Shown: piece by piece, positions 1-5,388 of the stretch
Layout: each line of letters opens with the position of its first letter
Position numbering within the stretch: position 1 is the first letter of the stretch
Assembly (NCBI GenBank): GCA_030592245.1
Contig: JAUVJV010000159.1
Location: 1-5,999, forward strand
Reading direction: 5' to 3'
Length of the DNA: 5,999 nt
From: Candidatus Eiseniibacteriota bacterium
GTDB lineage: Bacteria > Arandabacterota > Arandabacteria > Arandabacterales > Arandabacteraceae
Translations under genes and position numbers: made by a program
Notes under the pieces: model-generated
Told to the model about the DNA's origin: nothing
What the model saw: only the letters and a program-made list of their open reading frames with translations
Database searches by the model: none

Positions 1-879
1 CGGCAAGGGAAGGGATCATCCCGCCGGATCGTCCAGGTCATGTCGCTGGACGGCAAGAAGAGGAGACTGGGGGTCAGCACCTCCTGTGTCCGGCCGGACT
101 GCGACTCGGAAACCCACGCACTCATAGCGGTTTTCGCGGTGCTTGACGAGGCCCCCGGCGGTGAGTTCGTTCGAGCCGAGGTCGAGGCTGAACGCCAGGG
201 CTATCTCAGGGGGGTGCTGGACTCATATGATCTCATGTCCGATCTCCTGCAGGGCTTCAGCAGGATCGAAGAGAAGTCGGCTGGCGGCAGCCTGACCAAA
301 GCCGAACTTGCCGAGTTCTCGACGTGCCTCCGGGGAACGTGCGATACCATGATGGCCTTTGCTCTTTCCCTGGAGGCATCAAGCTCACTGACCGAGATGG
401 TGGACGTCAACAGTGTAATTGACTCGATCCTCAGGAGGCGGGCTATTCCCCGGGCATCCCTTGAGGCGATTGACCTTTGCTCCGGGCTGCCCAGGATCAA
501 GACTGTCAGGAAAGTGCTGGAAACGGGCCTGGAGCTGCTGATCCTGGGGTGCCTCGCCGAGAGCGTCTCCGGCATCGGTATCAGCACCGGCCCGGGGTCA
601 TCGGGTGGGACTGAGGCTGTCGAGATCTCGATCAGGGAATTCAGCCGGACCAATCCTGTTCTGGAGGTCAGCCACTCCCTGAGGGAGCTGGTCAAGGGTA
701 AGGACCTTCGCCGGGAAGCAGGGTTGTTTCTGCTGGCTTCACTTCCCCGGGAAAGCCACCGGGTAGAGGCTCAGAAGGTGGACGGTCTTTTTAACTTCAG
801 TGTCAAACTACTGGCGCCGATAAAGAGGAAGGCAGGAAAAAGCCAGGAAAAGGGAGACACCATAGAGAGGAAAGAATGA
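1..879 (+). CDS. PAS/histidine-kinase-like protein, catalytically degenerate (5' partial)
   Basis: The frame is open from base 1 to the TGA at 877-879, so the true start lies upstream and the ATG at 40 is probably internal; residues below count from that ATG. Residues 1-37 read like the end of a PAS domain (DGKKRRLGVSTS, then ALIAVFAVLDE). Residues 45-130 resemble the two-helix DHp region, ending in VDVNSVIDSIL, which matches the usual VDLNELLxEVL segment. Residues 148-258 follow the HATPase layout (SGLPRIKTVRKVLETGLELL, ISIREFSRTNP, a final FNFSVKLLAP). The catalytic boxes are missing. The expected HEIRNPL is YDLMSDL (63-69), the N-box position is LILGCLAES, the DxGxG box reads EFSRT, and no GLGL motif is seen. 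It resembles NtrB/PilS sensors by family knowledge, which would fit the pilus genes downstream. A catalytically dead sensor or scaffold is inference. An unrelated protein with chance similarity is possible, but the order of matches makes that less likely. Confidence 0.72.
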   Translation, partial: RQGKGSSRRIVQVMSLDGKKRRLGVSTSCVRPDCDSETHALIAVFAVLDEAPGGEFVRAEVEAERQGYLRGVLDSYDLMSDLLQGFSRIEEKSAGGSLTKAELAEFSTCLRGTCDTMMAFALSLEASSSLTEMVDVNSVIDSILRRRAIPRASLEAIDLCSGLPRIKTVRKVLETGLELLILGCLAESVSGIGISTGPGSSGGTEAVEISIREFSRTNPVLEVSHSLRELVKGKDLRREAGLFLLASLPRESHRVEAQKVDGLFNFSVKLLAPIKRKAGKSQEKGDTIERKE

Positions 880-901
880 GGGAAGTTGATACTGTGCGGG
901 G

Positions 902-929
902 TAAGTTGCAATGCCTGCATTGCAATTTA
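902..929. promoter_or_regulatory. Near-perfect palindrome, candidate activator-binding site (enhancer)
   Basis: The core is TTGCAATGC (906-914), a CT spacer (915-916) and GCATTGCAA (917-925), a perfect 9 bp inverted repeat. Beyond one G/T mismatch (905/926), three more pairs match (902-904 with 927-929), giving 12 of 13 complementary positions per arm. Its centre lies about 118 bp upstream of the transcription start predicted from the sigma-54 promoter at 1006-1022. That is the usual distance for an NtrC-family enhancer site. The 2-base loop and the lack of a T-tract argue against a terminator. The role as an operator is inferred; the symmetry is directly visible. Confidence 0.7.
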
Positions 930-968
930 ACCTCCGGCCAGACCACGATTCGCAACCTTCGCGGCAAA

Positions 969-986
969 AATGCCTCAGTTGCAGGC
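969..986. promoter_or_regulatory. Degenerate second copy of the palindrome core
   Basis: AATGCCT followed by three bases and TTGCA (969-983) repeats the same arrangement seen at 910-924, 59 bp upstream, with only the three spacer bases changed across these 15 positions. The left part of the original palindrome (TTGC) is not conserved here. A small inverted repeat, GCCT (972-975) and AGGC (983-986), is also present. It lies between the full palindrome and the -24/-12 promoter and could be a weaker second binding site for the same activator. This is a modest match and may be chance. Confidence 0.35.
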
Positions 987-1005
987 TTTCCAGACCAGGA
1001 GGGTC

Positions 1006-1022
1006 TCGGCATGATAGTTGCA
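1006..1022 (+). promoter_or_regulatory. Sigma-54 (RpoN) -24/-12 promoter of the pil operon
   Basis: The sequence TCGGCATG, four bases, then TTGCA matches the established sigma-54 consensus YTGGCACG-N4-TTGCW. The -24 GG is at 1008-1009 and the -12 GC at 1020-1021, with exactly 10 bases between them. Only two consensus positions differ (T to C at 1007, C to T at 1012). Transcription would begin near 1033, leaving an untranslated leader of about 50 bases before pilM. Pilus genes controlled by RpoN and the PilS/PilR pair are well known, although classically at pilA rather than pilM. No comparably good sigma-70 promoter was seen in this gap. Confidence 0.8.
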
Positions 1023-1068
1023 GATATCGGGTCGCTGTGTGTGCGGCTAACATTTCTCCGGCGTTCCC

Positions 1069-1076
1069 AAGGGGTG
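1069..1076 (+). promoter_or_regulatory. Ribosome binding site of pilM
   Basis: AAGGGGTG ends 7 bases before the ATG at 1084 and differs from AAGGAGGTG-type sites only slightly. It supports 1084 as the start rather than any earlier frame. A very similar AAGGGGT (3319-3325) precedes pilP. Confidence 0.75.
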
Positions 1077-1083
1077 TAGAAAA

Positions 1084-2130
1084 ATGCCACTAATCTCCAA
1101 AAAGCAGAAGACAAGAGTGGGTCTCGACGTGGGCAGCTATGCTGTAAAGGTCGTTGAGATGAAGGACACACCCACCGGAAGTGAGATTGTCAAGGTTGGA
1201 CTCAAGAAGCTGCTTCCGGGTGCGATCGTGGATGGTGAACCCATGGACAGGGACGCCGTGATCTCCGCGATAAAAGAGATCTACGAGGAGTACGACATAG
1301 CCAACAAGGAGACTTCCAGCGCCATATGCGGACGATCCGTGATCATCAAGAAGATCAAGATGGAAGAGATGGACGACGAGACCGCAAGAGAAGTCATGAC
1401 CCTGGAGGCCGAGCAGTACGTGCCCTTCGAAAAGGAGGAACTCTCAGTCGACTTCGAGATCCTGAGGCGAGGCATGGCAGGCAACACCATGGAAGTCCTG
1501 CTTGTCGCCGCCAAGAAGGACAAGGTGCTGTCTCACATTGCGCTGATCAAGGACGCGGGGCTGGTGCCATCTGCGATAGACGTGGACACCTTCGCTGTAC
1601 AGAACGCGTTCGAACTCAATTATGAATACGAGGAGGGCAGGGTTTATGCCCTGATAGATGTCGGCCTGAGCGCGACCAATATAGGGATCGTCAGGGACGG
1701 CATACCTCTCTTTAACAGGGATGTTCCCGTTGGCGGAGAGACCTTCGTCGAGGGCATGCAGAGAAAGCTGGGGATCACCTCGGAGGAGGCCAGGGCCGCT
1801 CTTGAAGGTGTTCCGGGCGCGAAGGCCGAAGGTGTTCTCGGGGCCATTGAATCGGTCGGGGAGGACCTGAGCATTGCCATCGAGCGCTCCTTCTCCTACC
1901 TGCGCTCCTCGGGGGAGGCCGACATGGTCGATAAGATCTATCTCAGCGGGGGAGGAGCCCGCATCACCGGCCTCAAGGCATTCCTGGCCGAGAAACTGTC
2001 GATCGCAGTAGACATGAGCAATCCACTTAGAAATGTCCAGTTTGATGAGGAAATACTGGGCGCAGATCCGCTCACGGTGGCGCCTTCGCTGATGGTGGCT
2101 ATCGGGCTTGCGTCAAGACAAGGGAGCTAG
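1084..2130 (+). CDS. pilM: Type IV pilus assembly protein PilM (actin-like ATPase)
   Basis: This is a 348-residue cytoplasmic protein of the FtsA/MreB-like actin superfamily, the usual PilM length. It shows the three nucleotide-binding motifs in order: phosphate 1 (VGLDVGSYAVKVVE, residues 12-25), phosphate 2 (ALIDVGLSATNIGIV, 189-203) and the adenosine motif (IYLSGGGARITGL, 285-297). Between them are typical PilM segments, QYVPFEKEELSVDFEIL (111-127) and AGLVPSAIDVDTFAVQNAFEL (158-178). The acidic residues D15 and D192 expected near the nucleotide are kept. PilM binds ATP and holds the N-terminal tail of PilN at the inner membrane, which links the cytoplasmic side of the machine to the PilNOP alignment complex. 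The start is supported by the AAGGGGTG ribosome site. It is the first gene of the operon behind the sigma-54 promoter, and pilN follows after 3 bases. Confidence 0.97.
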   Translation: MPLISKKQKTRVGLDVGSYAVKVVEMKDTPTGSEIVKVGLKKLLPGAIVDGEPMDRDAVISAIKEIYEEYDIANKETSSAICGRSVIIKKIKMEEMDDETAREVMTLEAEQYVPFEKEELSVDFEILRRGMAGNTMEVLLVAAKKDKVLSHIALIKDAGLVPSAIDVDTFAVQNAFELNYEYEEGRVYALIDVGLSATNIGIVRDGIPLFNRDVPVGGETFVEGMQRKLGITSEEARAALEGVPGAKAEGVLGAIESVGEDLSIAIERSFSYLRSSGEADMVDKIYLSGGGARITGLKAFLAEKLSIAVDMSNPLRNVQFDEEILGADPLTVAPSLMVAIGLASRQGS

Positions 2131-2133
2131 CTT

Positions 2134-2703
2134 ATGGTCAGAATAAACCTTCTGCCTAGAGAGGAAAAACCCTCAAAGTCGGCACAGCTATGGGGAAGGA
2201 TCTTCATGTGGTCCCTCATAGCAGCCGTCATCGTCATGGTGGTGGGCCTGGGCCTCCACTTCATGCGGTCACGCGAGATCTCCACGCTCAAGTATGACAT
2301 CGAGCAGACCAGGGTGGAGCAGGACAAGTACAAGCGCGAGGCTGCAATGGTGACGGAGCTGACTGAGAAGCGCAGGCTGATCGCGCAGAGAATCGGCGTG
2401 ATCGAGGGCCTGGACAGGGATCGGTATCTGCGGGTTCAGTTCCTTGAGGATGTTGCGCGGAGCGTGCCGGAGTATGTCTGGCTTGAATCGTTCAGTGAAG
2501 TCTCGGGGAACGTTTCGATGAGGGGGAATGCCTTTTCAAACCTGGCAATCTCAAGATTCATGGATTCTCTCGAGGCGAAAGCCAGTGTGGATTCTGTTTA
2601 TCTGCGGGTGATCCGGAGGGACCAGGTGGACGACACTCCAGTTCTCAATTTCGAGGTCGGCTACCAGTTGACTCCTAACGGGAAGGAAGCGGAGAGCTCA
2701 TGA
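2134..2703 (+). CDS. pilN: Type IV pilus assembly protein PilN
   Basis: This 189-residue bitopic inner-membrane protein begins with MVRINLLPRE, the INLLP motif that PilN proteins insert into PilM. A single membrane helix follows at about residues 22-42 (FMWSLIAAVIVMVVGLGL lies within it), then a charged coiled-coil stretch (about 47-92). A C-terminal periplasmic domain (about 98-178) includes VWLESFSEVSGNVSMRGNA, typical of the PilN ferredoxin-like fold. The length is close to the family norm. PilN pairs with PilO to form the inner-membrane alignment complex. The ribosome site AAGGGA (2119-2124) lies inside the end of pilM, and the stop overlaps the pilO start as ATGA, so the three genes are very likely translated together. 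Confidence 0.95.
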   Translation: MVRINLLPREEKPSKSAQLWGRIFMWSLIAAVIVMVVGLGLHFMRSREISTLKYDIEQTRVEQDKYKREAAMVTELTEKRRLIAQRIGVIEGLDRDRYLRVQFLEDVARSVPEYVWLESFSEVSGNVSMRGNAFSNLAISRFMDSLEAKASVDSVYLRVIRRDQVDDTPVLNFEVGYQLTPNGKEAESS

Positions 2704-3308
2704 ACGTCAAAGATACCAAAGTCCAGAAAGGCATCGTCGGCATCATAGTGGTAATCGCGCTGGTCTGGCTGATCTTCTTCACGAATTACCTTCCTTTCTC
2801 GACCGGGCGCACATCGCGGCAGGTGACCGAGCTTCGTGAAGAGCTTCAGGTAGTCGCAGGCGAGCTTCAGAGACTGGAGTCGGCGGTCAAGAGCCTTCCA
2901 CAGATCGAGCGGGAACTCGAGACGCTCGTGAAGAAGTGGGACGTGCTCCGGGGCCTCCTTCCCAGGGAGAGCGAAATAAGCACGCTCCTCACCAATGTCA
3001 CTACCGCGGGCATGAAATCCGGCGTCCAGTTCACGCTGTTTGAGCCGGGGCTGCCCGAACCCTACGATCTTTATACCAAGTACCCGATCAGAGTCTCGGT
3101 GACCGGTGGATACCACCAGGTCGGCAGATTCTTAGACAATATGTGCAACATGGAACGCCTCGTCGGTATCTCCGATGTCGGACTGCGGCAGCTTTCCGAC
3201 AAAGAAGCCACGGGGACTGTAGAGGCTTCCGCAACCATATCCGCTTTCGCTTACAGAGATCAGCCCGACGTGCCGGTTGGCGCCCAGGGTGCTCAGGCGA
3301 ATGAGTGA
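2700..3308 (+). CDS. pilO: Type IV pilus assembly protein PilO
   Basis: This 202-residue bitopic inner-membrane protein has a short cytoplasmic tail, one membrane helix (about 11-31, containing GIVGIIVVIALVWLIFF) and a coiled coil (about 38-80, LREELQVVAGELQRLESAV). A periplasmic ferredoxin-like domain runs over about 91-186. The segments LRGLLPRESEISTLL (83-97) and HQVGRFLDNMCNMERLVGIS (139-158) are hallmarks of PilO, where the second normally reads YHxIGxFLxxIxxLxRIV. It forms the heterodimer with PilN and contacts PilP. The start overlaps the pilN stop (ATGA), which is strong support for this start and for coupling. The tail after residue 187 is Ala/Gly/Gln-rich and looks disordered. Confidence 0.95.
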   Translation: MNVKDTKVQKGIVGIIVVIALVWLIFFTNYLPFSTGRTSRQVTELREELQVVAGELQRLESAVKSLPQIERELETLVKKWDVLRGLLPRESEISTLLTNVTTAGMKSGVQFTLFEPGLPEPYDLYTKYPIRVSVTGGYHQVGRFLDNMCNMERLVGISDVGLRQLSDKEATGTVEASATISAFAYRDQPDVPVGAQGAQANE

Positions 3309-3333
3309 CGGCAATCTGAAGGGGTAAGGCCAA

Positions 3334-4065
3334 ATGCCAGCAGATGCGAAAGATGTGCTCAAGTTTTTCCGGGGTAAGCGGATGATTGCCCTTTTCGCTG
3401 TCGTGGGCGTCGCAGCTTTCCTCGTGTTGGGAGGGCACCGGAAGGCTATTGGTTTCGCTGTCGACGAGATGGCGGGCTTCCTTCTAGGTGCAGGCGACCT
3501 CAAGGATGAGGAGCTGGCCGAAGGCGGTGGGGTCCATGAGTACGCCGCCAGTGAGCGGCCGTCGGAAGGCGGTCTCCTGTCCGGAGGAAGTATCCTCAGC
3601 CAGGTAGGCCCGTCTGAAGCTGTGGCCGCGCCGGTGGAAGAGGAAGCGCCGATTGAAGATGAGCCGGTGCTGGCCCAGGCGACCGCTGATCCGCCTATGG
3701 AGGATGAGCAGGCCGCTCGGGAGAGTGTGGGCCAGGCCAGCGCGGCGGCCAGGAAGACCGGACACAAGTACACCGCCGGTTTCCTCAGGGATCCCTTCCG
3801 GTCTCTGGTATCGGATGGGGAGGGCAGGGTAGGCAGACTGCTCGAGGTCTCGTCCGCGATAATGGTTGGTTCTGTGTGGGGCGAGTCCGGGATTATCGCG
3901 CTTCTCGAAGATGATTCCGGCAGGAGCTTTGCGCTGAAGGTAGGCGATAGAGTGGTCAACGGTCGTGTTGTTTCTGTGACCCCGGCAACGGTCACTTTCT
4001 CAATCACGGTCTTCGGTTTGACCAGGTCAGTCACTTTGGAACTTGCAGAAGAGGGTGAATGGTAA
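3334..4065 (+). CDS. pilP: PilP-like pilus assembly protein, membrane-anchored with long acidic linker
   Basis: This is a 243-residue protein, longer than the usual PilP of about 170-180. The C-terminal part (about 148-237) fits the PilP/GspC homology fold: FLRDPFRSLV (150-159; the DPF-R motif is typical), then LEVSSAIMVGSVWGESGIIAL, then LKVGDRVVNGRVVSVTPATVTF, the pattern of small beta strands that binds secretin N0/N1 domains. Unlike classical PilP it has no lipobox and no cysteine at all. It instead carries a hydrophobic helix at about 17-33 (MIALFAVVGVAAFLVLG) after a basic tail, followed by a linker of roughly 100 residues rich in Glu, Ala, Gly and Pro. It would therefore be anchored in the inner membrane by a helix, as GspC is. 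Its place between pilO and pilQ supports the pilP assignment. The start is backed by AAGGGGT (3319-3325), 25 bases after the pilO stop lie before it, and its stop overlaps the secretin start. Confidence 0.82.
   Translation: MPADAKDVLKFFRGKRMIALFAVVGVAAFLVLGGHRKAIGFAVDEMAGFLLGAGDLKDEELAEGGGVHEYAASERPSEGGLLSGGSILSQVGPSEAVAAPVEEEAPIEDEPVLAQATADPPMEDEQAARESVGQASAAARKTGHKYTAGFLRDPFRSLVSDGEGRVGRLLEVSSAIMVGSVWGESGIIALLEDDSGRSFALKVGDRVVNGRVVSVTPATVTFSITVFGLTRSVTLELAEEGEW
4049..4055 (+). promoter_or_regulatory. Ribosome binding site deciding the pilQ start
   Basis: AAGAGGG lies only 3 bases before the ATG at 4059 but 9 bases before the ATG at 4065, so the second is the better-placed start. That start overlaps the pilP stop as TAATG. 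A third ATG at 4074 has only a weak GGAAAG ahead of it. All three leave the signal peptide intact. Confidence 0.55.
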
Positions 4066-5366
4066 TGGAAAGAATGAAACTCTCAAAGGCTGTAGGGGTG
4101 TTCCTGGTAGTAGGTTTGAGTGTTCTTGTGAACGGGGTCTGCCTCGGAGCAATCTCGGAACGGGAACCTATTTCCATGGACTTTCAGTACGCCGACATCA
4201 ACACGGTTCTCCGCAGCTTCTCGGTGTATACCGACAAGAACATCATTGCCGGTCCGGAAGTAGAGGGTCCTGTTACCGTTCATCTTGAAGACGTCCCGTG
4301 GAGGGACGCTCTTGATATCGTCCTCAGGGCGAACGGCTACGCGGCCCAGGAAGAGGAAGGCGTCATAAGGGTGGGTCTCTGGGACCAGTTCCTGAACGAG
4401 GAGATCACGCTCAATGAGGCCGCGAGAAAACGGGAGGACCTGATACCGCTTACGACCAGGGTCGTGGACGTGAGCTTCGCGCAGGCCTATGAAATCGTCA
4501 GGCCGCTCGAGGGTGTCTTGAGCAGGCGCGGTGTACTCGAGGTCGATGACAGGACGAACGCGGTAATCATCAACGACATTCCGGACAGGGTCGAGGAGAT
4601 CGCAAAGCTGATACTGAAGCTCGATGAAGAGACCCAGCAGGTTGAGATCTCCGCCAAGCTGGTGGACGTGGACTTCAGGGCCACCAGGGAGCTCGGTATC
4701 GACTGGACGGCCACGAATGTGACCGTGCCTGGAATCGACGGTGTCTACGGAGCGATAGTGGACGCTACCGGCCAGATCACGGGCGGGGCGGGATCCGCCG
4801 GGGACGCTACGATATCCGAGCCCAAGGCCGAGCTCGGGATCGGCAAGATCAGCGGTCCCAACGGCTCCTTCGAGGCGACCATCCACGCGCTGGAGAGGGA
4901 GAACAAGGCATCGATTATCTCCAATCCCACGATTACGACGCTTAATAACAGGGAAGCATTGATCATAGTCGGTAAGAAGATACCTCTTATCGTGAGCGAT
5001 GAGGCCGGCAACCCGATCACGCAGCTGACCACGGTCGGCATCCAGATGCGGGTCGTGCCTCATGTCAACAGCGAGACCGGCGAGATCACCATGGACATCC
5101 ACACCGAGGTCAGTGACCTTTCGTCACAGGCGACGGTGCAGGGCGGTATCATTATCGTCACTGCCGAAGCCGACACCCGGGTGATGGTCAGAGACCGTGA
5201 GACCGCTGTTATCGGTGGTCTGATAAGAGATAACGAGGGTTACTATGACGCCGGCGTGCCAGTGCTCCGGAGCATACCTCTGTTCGGAAGGCTCTTCGGC
5301 TCCAAGACCAATGTCGCGGAGAAGCGAGAGCTCTTGATCTTTGTCACTCCTAGGATAGTCGACTGA
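4065..5366 (+). CDS. pilQ: Type IV pilus secretin PilQ, short form without AMIN domains
   Basis: This outer-membrane secretin forms the channel through which the pilus passes. It has 433 residues from the ATG at 4065; an in-frame ATG at 4059 would add two. A signal peptide covers about residues 1-29 (MERMKLSKAVGVF, then hydrophobic, ending CLGA). Next comes an STN/N0 domain (about 36-104: DFQYADINTVLRSFS, then VPWRDALDIVLRANGY), an N1 domain (about 126-188: LIPLTTRVVDVSFAQA, then DDRTNAVIINDIPDRVEEI) and the secretin barrel (about 193-433: QVEISAKLVDVDF, ASIISNPTITTLNN, VPVLRSIPLFGRLFGS, ending LLIFVTPRIVD). These motifs are diagnostic of the family. Proteobacterial PilQ is usually near 700 residues with AMIN domains that bind peptidoglycan; here the N0 domain directly follows the signal peptide. 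A type II secretion GspD would have N2/N3 repeats, which are absent. The pilMNOP context supports PilQ. Confidence 0.95.
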   Translation: MERMKLSKAVGVFLVVGLSVLVNGVCLGAISEREPISMDFQYADINTVLRSFSVYTDKNIIAGPEVEGPVTVHLEDVPWRDALDIVLRANGYAAQEEEGVIRVGLWDQFLNEEITLNEAARKREDLIPLTTRVVDVSFAQAYEIVRPLEGVLSRRGVLEVDDRTNAVIINDIPDRVEEIAKLILKLDEETQQVEISAKLVDVDFRATRELGIDWTATNVTVPGIDGVYGAIVDATGQITGGAGSAGDATISEPKAELGIGKISGPNGSFEATIHALERENKASIISNPTITTLNNREALIIVGKKIPLIVSDEAGNPITQLTTVGIQMRVVPHVNSETGEITMDIHTEVSDLSSQATVQGGIIIVTAEADTRVMVRDRETAVIGGLIRDNEGYYDAGVPVLRSIPLFGRLFGSKTNVAEKRELLIFVTPRIVD

Positions 5367-5388
5367 AAGGTGATTGGGGGTATTTGAG

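Noticed and set aside
895..910. A second sigma-54 element, TGCGGGG-N4-TTGCA, overlapping the palindrome
   Set aside because: The -24 dinucleotide is GC rather than the near-invariant GG, and the TTGCA is explained by the palindrome arm.
906..928. The palindrome read as a rho-independent terminator of the upstream gene
   Set aside because: The 2-base loop is too tight, the stem is AT-rich, and only three T residues follow, so it lacks the G/C stem plus U-tract expected of a terminator.
876..1079. 67-codon open frame whose ATG overlaps the upstream stop (ATGA), with GAGAGGAAAGA ahead of it
   Set aside because: It spans the palindrome and the sigma-54 promoter, has no recognisable domain, and its codons do not resemble those of the neighbouring genes. 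A translated leader cannot be fully excluded, but a regulatory gap explains the sequence better.
880..1083. Cyclic di-GMP (GEMM) riboswitch in the leader, a known regulator of some pilus genes
   Set aside because: I could not find the conserved GEMM-I core elements, and the leader predicted from the sigma-54 start is only about 50 bases, too short for one.
3132..4034. Minus-strand open frame of 300 codons inside the pilO/pilP region
   Set aside because: It is Ser/Pro/Thr-rich, antisense to the acidic Ala/Gly/Glu linker of PilP, and shows no motif; a shadow frame is the simple explanation.
4083..5102. Long minus-strand open frame of 339 codons inside pilQ
   Set aside because: It is antisense to a clear secretin and has the low-complexity, Asp/Arg/Val-rich look of a shadow frame in GC-rich DNA; no domain is visible.
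4065..5366. Assignment of the secretin as type II secretion GspD
   Set aside because: The upstream genes are clear pilMNO rather than gspL/gspM types, and the repeated N2/N3 domains of GspD are absent.
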